From: Cystobasidiopsis lactophilus
Lineage: Eukaryota; Basidiomycota; Agaricostilbomycetes; Agaricostilbales; Chionosphaeraceae
Length of the DNA: 64,000 nucleotides
Reading direction: 5' to 3'
NCBI GenBank assembly: GCA_001599975.1
Contig: BCIO01000006.1
Location: 1,173,587 to 1,237,586 of the forward strand
The translations under genes and the position numbers were made by a program. Under the pieces are notes generated by a model, which worked only from the letters and a program-made list of their open reading frames with translations, was not told the origin of the DNA and searched no databases. The stretch's first letter is position 1. Each line of letters starts with the position of its first letter. Positions 33,423-43,048 of this stretch are shown one piece after another.

Positions 33423-34981
33423 ATGGCTCGGATCACTCCCAAACGGTCTACGTCGACTAAGAAAGCTATTGTCGAGTCACACTCAGAAGAAGAATCGCAG
33501 GGCGAGTCGGACTTTGAGGAGGGGTCGGAGGTGGACGACGCCGCGTCAAACGCCATCGACGACGATGACGAGGAGCTGGGGGACGCCACAGCTAGCGAGG
33601 ACATTGATGAAGAAGACGAAAAGCCAAAAAAGAAGACTGCCACCAAGCGCAAGGCCGAAGAGCCAGCTCCCAAATCGAAGAAGCCCGCAAAGTCCCCTAA
33701 AAAGGCTAAAGAGCCCGCCGCACAGTTTGGAGTTGCTAGTGACGATAGCAGCGACGATGACTCGGTCGACGAGCCCGTTCAAATCAAGCCCAAAGCTAAG
33801 GCTCCCGCGTCCATTGCCAACACGCCGGACGGCCAAGTCTCTCGTGGCACCCTCGACTTCTTGCTTCAGCTCACCAAGGACGAATGCCAAGACCGCGAAT
33901 GGTTTGCCGAGCATGAGGCTTGGTACCGTCAGGCTCTCAAAAACTGGAACGCCTTCGTTGAACACGTCAACCCGCACATCGCAAGGGGTGACCCGTCCAT
34001 TCCTGAGTTGCCTGCCAAGGACCTCGTCTACAGAATCTACAGAGATGTCCGCTTCAGGTGAGAGAGCCTGTTGCCTTGCGTTTGCTAGACTTGGCGATTG
34101 ACGTTCACTTGTGCTTGCAGGTGAATCGCTCTCTTGGGGCCTTATGAGAAGACTCGCTGACTCAATCGGATTGTTGAATATCTGAAATCGTAGTCTCAAC
34201 AAGAACCCTTACAAGACCAACATGAGCGCTTCGTTTTCGCGGACTGGTCGCAAGGGTGAGACTCTGTCTGATGAGGCTCCTCCTTGAATTCTAGTAAACC
34301 GGTATAGACAGGTCCCTACGCGGGCTACTACCTGCAGATCGCTGCCAATGGCCGAAGCTTGATCGCCGCTGGCAAATGGTCGCTCGAAAAGAACGACTTG
34401 GCCACTTTTCGTCATAACATCGAGACCAATCCTCAGCGCCTGCGCCAAGCCATCGAAGGCAAAGAGTTTGTCGAAATGTTTGGTCCAGCAAAAGCCGATC
34501 GCAAGCCTCAAGCGAAGCGCGAAAAGGCCACCAAGACGAAGAAGGACAAGGGCAGTGACGCGGAGGACTCGGACGCCACGCCCAAGAAGAAGAAGGCGCC
34601 CAATGCCGACTACATCCGTCAAAACATCTTTGGCCACGAGGATGAGCTCCGCAACGCTCCCAAAGGCGTGCCCAAGGATCAGTGCGTCCCGACGCCTTCT
34701 CTTCGCTGGAGCCCTTGACCTGATTCCAGCGTGCACCTACAGCAAAGACATAGACCTACTTCGTTTACGCACTGTTTCCGTCGTCAAGTACTTCTCCGAC
34801 GAAGAAGTGTTGTCCCCGAACTTTGCGGAAAAGGTGGGCTTCTGCCGTCTGTCCGCTCTTGCGCAGTCAGCCTCACCGTTGCCCTTAGGTCGGAGACATT
34901 GTTGCAGTCATGGAGCCCTTGGTGACCGTGCTGAACGATATGCTCATGCCCACGCCTCGAGATGACGACGACAGCGACTGA
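33423..34981 (+). CDS. DUF2461 (TIGR02453) family protein
   Basis: Five exons join in frame. The N-terminal about 140 residues are acidic and lysine-rich (SEEESQGESDFEEGSEVDD; KKPAKSPKKAKE), suggesting nuclear location. The core begins near 33835 (RGTLDFLLQLTK; EHEAWYRQALKNWNAFVE; DLVYRIYRDVRF), continues after an intron with SLNKNPYKTNMSASFSRTGR and GPYAGYYLQIAANGRSLIAAG, and ends with DIDLLRLRTVSVVKYFSDEE and VMEPLVTVLNDML. An insertion of Lys-rich sequence (34490-34600) interrupts the core. The family is conserved in bacteria and fungi; its biochemical function is not established. The stop is TGA at 34979-34981. Confidence 0.88.
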
Positions 34982-35519
34982 CGGTGGAGAAGGCGTTGCA
35001 CAGGGCAAGATTTCGGTTTGCGCAGTGTATTTTTGAATGTGGGACCTCTAGCCTCAGTCAACGCGAGCAACGGGTGCACCCTACTACGCAGCCCTCGCAA
35101 GCCAGCCAACTGGCGCGAAAGTCCGATCCCGCGAAGTCCGCGGCTGGGCCGGCAGACGTTTCTTCGCGCCTTGCTCTTTCTACACCTCCGTCGTTCTGGG
35201 CGTCTGTGGCTTTCTTAGAGCATAGAGCCCAGCTTCTTTGGCAGAAAATACCATAGCAGCACTGTATGGCGCAACACAATTTTGTCATCTGCTCCCTCGG
35301 GCTGGCCCTCGCCGAAGTCCCATCGCAGTGTGCTTCGTCAGGGAGGCTCAGCGTCTACCTATCGGCCGTACAATCTGCAGACGTAACTCGAGCTCGGCCG
35401 TTTTGCCAAACGACCTGCGGAATTCTCTCTCTCTCTTGCACTCCTACATCCGCCACCAAAACCTCAAATCCTAAAACCCTATTTTTATAAACATTCATCT
35501 TGTTCATACCTTGTCCTAA
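34982..35519. other. Intergenic region
   Basis: This 538-bp gap between two plus-strand genes contains a 75-codon ORF (35266-35490) with no recognised features. The last 100 bp are pyrimidine-rich (ctctctctctcttgcactcc), as expected of a fungal promoter or 5' leader. No RNA gene seen. Confidence 0.45.
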
Positions 35520-36648
35520 ATGTCTCCTACTATCCTCGTATGTCCCACTTTCCCCCATACCCTCAAAACAATGGCTGATTTCATGGCAAGGTCACTGGCG
35601 GCACTGGCCAATACGGCGCGCTCGTCGTCAAATTCCTTTTGGCACGCGGCGTTCCGGCATCAGCCATCGCTCTCACATCTCGTTCCGGTGTCTCCCCATA
35701 CTCAGAGCAAGGCGTGACGGTCTACAAGGCCGACTTCAACGACTCGGCGTCTTATGAGACCGCTCTGAAGGGCATCAAGAGGGTTTTGATCGTCCCTGGA
35801 CACCCTGGGTTCGCCTGCTGACTTTCTCTTTCTTTCTTGTTAAGCGTGTGCTGATAGACTTCTTGTAGGAACCGCATTCAGCAGCACCAAGCTGTGGTCG
35901 ACTTGGCCAAATCTGCAGGAGCTGAACTGATCGCATATCCTGGTTTCCTCAATTCTGAGTCGGCTACTGCCCTTCTGGCTCACGATCACCAAGAAACGGA
36001 GAAGTTGATCAAAGCAAGCGGCCTGCCCTACGTGTTCTTGCGCAAGTAAGCGCTTTCCATACCTCTCGCGTTGCAGAGACCATTCTTATCTCGCGCAAAC
36101 AGCGGCTGGTACATTGAGGTAGCTGATCTCGGTTCTTGATATCCCAACATAAGACTGACTTGGACCTGCAGAACTGGACCGCACAAATCCAAATCTTCCT
36201 CAAATACGGCGTATTGGGCGGCGCTTCTGGCAAGGGGCTTTTCAACGCGGCTTCTCGCAGCGACCTGGCAGAAGCAGCCGCGGCCGTGCTCAGCGACCCC
36301 AACACACCAACCAAAGTGGCGTACGAGCTTGGTGGCGACGAGGCCTTCACTCTCGAAGACCTGGCAGCTTCCCTCTCACAAATCAGCGGCAAACCTGTGA
36401 AGGCTCTCTTGTTAGTGTTCCGTCTTGGCCAAGACTGCATGACTGACACTCCTTTTAGGCAAACATCCGAAGAGCGCGCCGCCTCTCTCCTCTCCGTGGG
36501 CCTACCAGAGGCGTTCGCAACGGTTATTGCCAACGCGGAATATTCCGCCAGCTTGAGTGAATTTAAGAACTCCAGTGGCGACTTGGCAAAGCTCATCGGC
36601 CACAAGACGATGACCAAAGAGGACGTCATCAAGGCGGCGCTGGCTTGA
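35520..36648 (+). CDS. NmrA-like NAD(P)H-binding oxidoreductase (quinone-oxidoreductase-2 type)
   Basis: ATG at 35520 gives MSPTIL, then a 53-nt intron (GTATGT..GGCAAG) and VTGGTGQYGALVVKFLLARG, the Rossmann dinucleotide-binding loop. Downstream segments include ADFNDSASYETALKGIKRVL, HQAVVDLAKSAGAELIAYPG, GLPYVFLRNGWYIENW and FNAASRSDLAEAAAAVLSD, the pattern of QorB-like atypical short-chain reductases. Further introns lie at about 35813-35868, 36048-36101 and 36117-36171, with one near 36411-36459. Such proteins reduce quinones or act as redox sensors; the substrate here is unknown. The stop is TGA at 36646-36648. Confidence 0.85.
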
Positions 36649-36847
36649 ATAGCTTGGCGGGCGATTGTTCTAGACCGTACACTGCATGTCGAAGGCGTAT
36701 TCTCTCTTACCATGTTCACCCGGTGGCGCCCAAAATGAGACAAAGTTTGCCACATCTCCTCTTGCGCGGCATGAGTGACGGCGATCTGCTGGACTTCTGT
36801 CGCGTTGGTCCACCTGCGACGCTTGCCACTTCTAACCATCTTCTGAC

Positions 36848-37929
36848 ATGATGTGGCAACAGAGACTGCCCAAAGTCGAGCTGCATGCCCATCTGTCCGG
36901 CTCAATCTCCAGAGCCACTCTCCAACGCATATGGACAGGCAAACGAGCTAGAGGCGAAGCTGAAGGGATCGACGAGCCAGACCTGGCTATTCCCAAAGAT
37001 CACAACGTCAACCTCGGCAAGTAAGCAAGTTTCCAACAGCCCGACAGCGGTGCCCTTCGAGCTCATTCTTATGGGGCAGCTTCTTCAAGATCTTTGACGG
37101 CTTGATCTACGGCTTGCTTACGGATGCCGACAGCATTCGAGAAGCAGTGAAAAGTCTGCTTTCAGACTTTGAAGTTGATGGCGTGGTCTACCTGGAACTT
37201 CGAACAACACCAAGAGCGTCTGCAGATTTGTCGAAAGAGCTTTACGTTGCTCTAGTTCTCCAATGCCTCAAAGACTTCAACATGTCCTCGAAGACAATGC
37301 GGGCGTTCCTCATTCTGTCCGTGGATCGCAAGAGCACACTAGAGGAGGCGACGGATGTGGTCGACTTGGCTCTTCAGAATCGCGTGAATGGTGTGGTCGG
37401 CGTCGATCTTTGTGGCAACCCTGCTGCTGGGCCAATATATCACCTGCAGCCAGCGTTTCAGAAAGCCAGCGATGCCGGCCTGGCAATCACCTTACACTTT
37501 GCCGAGGTGCCGTCACTCTTCCTCTCAGAGCTCGACACCCTCCTTTCTTGGCAGCCGCAGCGTCTTGGACACGTCATACATGTACCTCAGCGGTTGAATG
37601 AAGAGATTGGGAGACGGGGTTTGGGCCTGGAGCTTTGCCTCAGTTGCAACGTTCAAGCCGGCATGTTGGGGATAGGAAGGAGCTTTGGCGACCATCACCT
37701 GGGGTACTGGCTCAGCACAAAAAGGCCCCGTTTGGCGTTGTCAACGGATGATGTGGGCGTTTTCGAGTCCAATTTATCGCAAGAGTATGTTTTAGCCGCT
37801 CAACATTTCAACATTGCCTCCCCGGCCCTTTTCGTGCTGGCCAGGGATGCGACGGAACTTGTGTTTGGAGGGGAGAAAGAGAAAGCGAGGCTTCACGAGA
37901 TTTACAAGAAGTTTGAAGCATTGACGTAG
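36848..37929 (+). CDS. ADAL-type adenosine/N6-methyl-AMP deaminase-like protein
   Basis: Two exons, 36848-37020 and 37080-37929. The start MMWQQRLPKVELHAHLSGSI carries the metal-binding HxH motif of the adenosine-deaminase fold. Further active-site motifs are VVGVDLCGNP, ITLHFAEVP (HxxE catalytic pair), QRLGHVIH and LALSTDDVGVF (DD, metal and catalysis). The second exon is uninterrupted. Length, about 340 residues, fits ADAL1, which removes the N6-methyl-amino group from modified AMP. It ends 54 bp before the convergent minus-strand gene. Confidence 0.9.
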
Positions 37930-37983
37930 CATAGACATGAAACCCGACTGAAATCCTGTTGTACAACTTCCCTCCAATGAACC

Positions 37984-39069
37984 TCAAGCACTTGCTGCTT
38001 GGCCAAGCACATCCGAAACTGCAGCATGATCGCCGCTCTGCGTGAACAAGTCGAAATGAGAACACCGGTAGTAAAGGGCGGCGCTCGAGGGAACACACAT
38101 TGAGCATCTTGTGCTGCCACACGCAGATTCCGTCCTTGAAGATGAGTTCGCCACCGTTCTGTCTCGGGTCCCCTGGAACACCCGCGGTCCTCATCTTGAA
38201 CAAGTTGCCAATCGAACGGATGCTCGTGCTGAAGACGCTGCTGGGAGAGTACTCTGGGCGCGTTTTTGGGGTGTCCAGCGTAGAGCTGAAGCCGAGCTTC
38301 TTGTAGATTGATCGGGTAGGCTGCGTGTAGAAAGCGAATGGGGTGCCGAGGAGCTTTCGATATGGCTCGACCATGTTGACGCTTCCCTGACCGACGACCA
38401 CCAACACCACATCCTTTTCCGCCAACTGTTCTGGGTTGGTCACTTTCCCGAACTCAGTGATATAGTCCTGGCCTGTTTCAGGTGATGACGCAGGAGTCAA
38501 AGTAGGCTGCAAAGTAAAGCCTGCTTACAGACACCGCACACGAAGTGGCGAATGAAGAGGACGACGACAGTCTTCTTCAGCTTGATAATTTCCCCGAATC
38601 CATGGGGGCGGCCACTGGAATCGAAGAGGATCTCTTTCGAAATAGCAGTCGCGAGAGCGGGATCCAGAACGGGCGCCTTCGACGAGGGGGACTGCACCAG
38701 AGGGGCCGCAGCCGCAGTTTCCGGCGTTGAAGACAGAGCGGTAGTCGGAGCCGTAGAAGTAGAAGTGGGGGCCGGAGTAGCGGCCGCGGTTGGGGCTGCA
38801 CCAGGAGCGGCTGCCGCAGCCTCCTGAGGCGCGGCGGTAGCAACGGCGGGTTGAGTGGGCGTGGGCGCTTGGGTAATGGCGGGCTCTGAAGGTACAGCCG
38901 CTGCCTCTTGAGGAGGAAGAGCTGGAGCTGCAGCCGTCGCAGGAGCGGTCGGGGACGCGCCAGCAGTCGTTTCAGCGACGGGCGGCGCCACCTCAATCTT
39001 GGGCTCTGAAGGAGCAGGAGGGGCAGCCGTCACCGTCGAGGTGGGCTCGGCAGAGGTTGCTTCAGACAT
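37984..39069 (-). CDS. AhpC/TSA-like thioredoxin-fold protein (PRXL2/AAED1 type) with long Ala/Pro tail
   Basis: The N-terminal about 140 residues are Ala/Pro/Thr-rich low complexity. The core starts with LKKTVVVLFIRHFVCGVCKQ, the CxxC-type active-site region, then DVVLVVVGQGSVNMVEPYRK, LGTPFAFYTQPTRSIYKKLG and GGELIFKDGICVWQHKM. The last exon adds SGDHAAVSDVLGQAAS after an intron with donor GTGTGT and acceptor cacgcag, ending at 37984. The family is related to peroxiredoxins and is thought to have antioxidant or redox-lipid roles. An in-frame ATG at 39123 would add 18 residues; I chose 39069 because MSEAT begins the typical tail. Confidence 0.82.
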
Positions 39070-39324
39070 TTTGATATACTTTAGAAATGTCGACGTGCAG
39101 CTCGTTTCGTCGCACTCCGCCAAGCCTTTTCAGCCTGTGAGGCGGATCCTCTTTGCAGCAGTGACGGTCCCCAAAGGTGGTGGCGTCCCATTGTTCCCAA
39201 TTTCAACAACTAAAAGACCCAGAAATTAAGCGAGATTACAAAGCCAGGGGTCTTGTGTTCGGTGATTGTGCTTTCAGAGCACTTTTGATTGGCGTGGTTT
39301 CGTTTTCTTCGTTTCCCCCTTTAT

Positions 39325-41749
39325 TTAACTTAGTTTCGACATGAAGCTGGCAACGCGCCCAATATCCTGAGCAAAGAGAAGGCGTTAAGATGGTGCAAGC
39401 GGTTGACAAGGGCCGGAACTTACGAGCTGGTTGCCATCAGACTCGATGGCGGCCAAAAGTTGGTCAAGCATGGTGTCCACATTGCCGACCTGCAGCCCAC
39501 AAAAGGCAGCAACGACCTTCTTGTAGCGAGCCTCCAGCTCGAGGGACGAGCCCCGAGTGTGTTCCGTCCGTTGCCGCAAAAGGTAGAGTGTCCGCTCGTA
39601 CCACTTGGCGAGTCGGCGGAGACGGATGAGGTTCTCGGGCGTGTTGGCAGGATCCGGGACAGGATCAGCGGGCCGTACACCGTCGGAGAGGGCCTGGGAT
39701 GGCGCAACGGGTGCAAAGTAAGGGTCGGAGGAGAAGCTGCCGTCGATCTCGGTCCTCCCGGACCAGTCAAAGCTGCCCTCTTGCGCCAAGGTACGCTCCA
39801 GGTTCTTAATCTTTTGCTCCAGCTGCTCCTTTTCCGCCAGCTTGACCTTCCATTGCGCGATCTGGTGCCTCTGGTCCGCAAGCTCCTTGGTGGCCGATTG
39901 CAGCTGCATGCTGACTCGCGTGTGCGCCTCACTCTTCTTCTTCATCTCCGACGCAAAGTCGGTGCCCAAGTTGGAGATGACATCGTTCAGAGAGGCGATA
40001 AGCTCTTGCGACTTTTGGGAAGGCAGGACGCCATTGGCCGAGGCCCGAAGCGCGTTAAGCACTTCTTCAGACGGACCAAAGCTGAGGTTCTAATGGCATG
40101 CGCGTCAGAGCTGAATATTGGCGCAGGTCTAAATGAAGATGGGGCAACCAACCTGGTCGTCCAGGCCAAAATCGCCTGGCCGCAGACCGAGCTTGTTGGC
40201 CTTGGTCTTATCGGCGCCAGCTTCGAGCAGCATCTTGACCAGGCCTTTCGAGCCCACGCGAGCGGCGATGTTGAGCGCCGTATCCCCATTCTTATCTTGT
40301 GCGTCGACCAGCTCCTTGAAGTCGCCGCCCTCCTTCCTGGCCACGTACTCCAGCACGCTCTCCATGTAGTACTGCGACGACGCAGCGCGACCCTTGACGC
40401 CGGCAACAAGGCCGAGGTGGTGCAAGATGGTGCGCCCAAATTCGTCGACAGTGCGCAAGCTGGGAGCGAGCAAGCCTAAGAGCGTCGGGAACGTGTCGAA
40501 CTCGTGGTGGTTGGTGGTCGAGATGGCCCGCACCAGGGGCGTTTCGCCGGATGTGTTGCCTCGGTGCACGTCGGCGCCTAGGTCGAGCAATGGCTTGATC
40601 AGCGGCATTCGGGCTAAGGCGGCAGCCCAGTGCAACGCGGTGTGCGACTGCTCGTCCAAAGGGGTGTCTGGATCTAAGTCCGGAGGAAAGACGGTGGCAA
40701 AGTCGGTCGTGGCGCTCGCGTTGGCATCGGTGACAAAGATGGAGTGCAAGATTTGGCGATGGCGGTCGCTTTTCATGGGGTCGTCGACGATCGAGCCGGT
40801 GATCTTGGCCGGTTTGAGGGCCTGGCGAAGGTGATGGCGGTTGGTGGCATCGCCCAGGACGCCGTCGCTCTCGGTGCGAGCCCGCTTGCCATCGGGTGCC
40901 AACGTGTCCAGCTCACGCTCTCGCTTGCGGGAGGCATCTTCAACGCCCGCATGCGTTTGCGAAGGAGAAAAAGACACCGGGAAAGCGGACGACGACGCCG
41001 GCTTTTTGTCGGCGGTGGTGCGACCCGTTCCCCCAGGATGAAGGAAGTCAGGGCTGGCCGCAGCGCCGTTGAGGGCGGGCGGGGCGGGCTGGTAGGACAA
41101 GATGGGCGCCAGGAGATGAGAGATGCCGTACTGCTCTGCCAGCTCGGTCGCACGCTGAAATGGGATCCTGCGGGAGAACGCGCGCGTCCAAATCTCAGCC
41201 CGCCGAAATCAGATGATCGATTGTTTGGTAAAAGGCGAGCGCACCAGGTGCCTTGGAAGCGGCCGTAGCCCCCTTGGACCTTCTCGGAGGGACCCTGATT
41301 GATGATGTCCTTCTCGAGGATGCGGGTGCGCTTGCTCTTGTCGACGCCCGCGACTTTTAAAATTTGGGTGGCATTCATCCAGCTGTCCGACCTGCGGCGC
41401 ATGACGCCGATGCCGCGCGCCATCATCTCGAACACTGCGACGCCAGAGTAGACAGCCATGTAGACGTGCGGCTGTTCGGCGAGGGGGAAAATCAGCCACA
41501 CCGCTCCAGCTCCAGCCGAACCTGAGCGGGTCTAGGGACTTACGTTGCCGGTGATGTTGGGGTTGGCATTGACGGCAGATGGGTGGAAGCGAGGCCTGTG
41601 AAGCAATGGTAGCGTCAGCGTGCAAGCCACCGGCCAGGCCGAGAAGGGAAAACAGGGACGAACGTCGAGGAGGAGCTGGACGCCTGAGGCGGCTGCGAGT
41701 AGTAGGGCGCTGGCGCCCCATAGCTGGCGTACTGGCCCCCGTTCTCCAT
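39325..41749 (-). CDS. APSES/KilA-N ankyrin transcription factor of the MBF complex (Mbp1/Res type)
   Basis: The N-terminus ([20 protein letters not shown]) is followed, after two introns, by an APSES DNA-binding domain ([59 protein letters not shown]). A linker with a basic cluster (GKRAR) precedes ankyrin repeats ([52 protein letters not shown]), a coiled coil (39800-39960) and a C-terminal domain ([18 protein letters not shown]). The last exon encodes [13 protein letters not shown] and stops at 39325. This is the architecture of Mbp1/Res1, the DNA-binding subunit that drives G1/S genes through MCB elements. The first intron has a GTTCGT donor. The start is shared in a 153-bp gap with the divergent COQ9 gene. 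Confidence 0.9.
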
Positions 41750-41821
41750 CTCGCTGTTCTGGCTCTTGATCGAGCTCTCGTGTGTCTGGAGGGCTCGAAA
41801 GAGGCTTTCCGCGCCAACTTG

Positions 41822-41827
41822 ACGCGT
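41822..41827. promoter_or_regulatory. MCB-type element (ACGCGT) in the divergent promoter
   Basis: The palindrome acgcgt lies 73 bp upstream of the MBF factor's start codon and 76 bp upstream of the COQ9 start codon. ACGCGT is the core site bound by Mbp1-type factors. Autoregulation is inferred; a single six-base match in GC-rich DNA can be chance. Confidence 0.4.
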
Positions 41828-41902
41828 CTGAAATTTTGGCGAGCAACTTGCGGTCCGCGGCGCCATCGCAGAAGCTCCCTCTCCTTCTCCCAGGCGACCA
41901 AC

Positions 41903-42632
41903 ATGCAGAAGAGCATCTTGCAAAATGCGCTCCCCTTCGTCCCTGAGCTTGGCTTCACGCAAAAAGCCCTGCTGCGCTCATTAAATTCCACTGGCCGACA
42001 ATTTTCGCCCCAAGCAATCCCTGCTCTCTTTCCGTCGCCACCTTCTCCTTTGCCTTCATATTTCAACCTTAAGAAGGATGATTTCAGCGAAGACTTGCTC
42101 AAATTTTGGGAGGCGAGCGTTCTGAAGGATCTGGATGCCGAAAAAACGCTGCAACAAAGGCTCGAGCTTCGCTTGAGAGCCAACGAAGGGGTGCTGCCCG
42201 CCTTGAAGTTGGCGCTGCAAAGGTCTCCAAAGCGTTCTCTAGACCACTCAACGCGAACCGCATCTGGGCTGTGTTGGGTCGATGCGAGCTTGCAAGGCGT
42301 AGGCTTGCATGCATAATTTTTCTTCGTCGCGATCTCTGACGAAGCCGACAGGAGGCATGGTATCTGGAGCGAGCGAGGATATTGCCAATCTATGCTGCGG
42401 CCAGTGAGTTGTGTTGTCCTGGCCTCAGAGGTCTCCATGATCTAACTTGAAAATTGGTGCAGGCCGGTTCCAGTTTACGGACAGCAGTCCAGGCTTTCAA
42501 GCAACCTACAAGCTAGCAAACCACCTGTTCGCCAGATCCGGGCAAGTCAAGCGATCGGTGGGAGAGGTCGGCCTCTTCGCTGGCTTCATCGCATCCAGCT
42601 GGCAGAATATCCTGCGGAGCAAATTCCTATAG
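41903..42632 (+). CDS. COQ9: COQ9-family ubiquinone biosynthesis protein
   Basis: The core opens at MQKSILQNALPFVPELGFTQ, the typical COQ9 start of the TetR-like fold, with ALPFVPELGFT matching the family. It continues with STGRQFSPQAIPALFPSP, DDFSEDLLKFWEASVLKD, and ends, after introns, in SPGFQATYKLANHLFARSG and FAGFIASSWQNILRSKFL. COQ9 binds lipids and helps COQ7 in mitochondrial coenzyme Q synthesis. The start is uncertain: an in-frame arginine-rich stretch upstream (LTRLKFWRATCGPRRHRR) could be a mitochondrial targeting sequence supplied by an earlier exon. The middle (42220-42470) has at least two introns whose borders I could not settle; EAWYLERARILPIYAAA is the likely coding phase there. 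Confidence 0.75.
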
Positions 42633-43048
42633 TGTGAGCCCTGCCTTTCCTTCTGCTTCTCTACATGCACCTTCGGCCCAACACATGATGTTACAACAAA
42701 CTCAAACTTATCTACATTACCTGAAGGGAGGCTTCTCTCGAGTCGCTTCCCTCTTGAAATCGTTTTGGCTCTGACCCTTCACCTCTCCCTATTCACTTGC
42801 TCCACAATGTTTCCGCGGCTGACCGACGATGGCTCTGTTACAGGCTGGCTTGCGACGATCATCAAGAGACGGGCAACGCAAATCCGGGGCACTTATCACA
42901 TGGCTGACGCAGCCCTGCTTTGTCCGCCCGCTCGCTGGCGAGTGGCGAGCCCGTTGTATTCCGTCGGCGACCTCAGGACGACGATTTGTAAACTGAAAGA
43001 CCAAGTCCGAACCCGCTGTTGCCCCTTGACAGCCAGGATCCGGCCACC
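42633..43048. other. Intergenic region
   Basis: About 416 bp between two plus-strand genes. It holds a weak ORF with no recognised domain and ends in an excellent translation-start context (gccaccatg) for the next gene. No RNA or repeat seen. Confidence 0.45.

Noticed and set aside
34982-35519. 75-codon ORF between DUF2461 and the oxidoreductase gene
   Set aside because: No splice signals, domains or coding bias seen; it sits in the expected promoter.
39403-40479. 358-codon plus-strand ORF opposite the MBF factor
   Set aside because: It covers the ankyrin and coiled-coil exons of the minus-strand gene, which are well supported by family motifs; the antisense frame has no recognisable domain.
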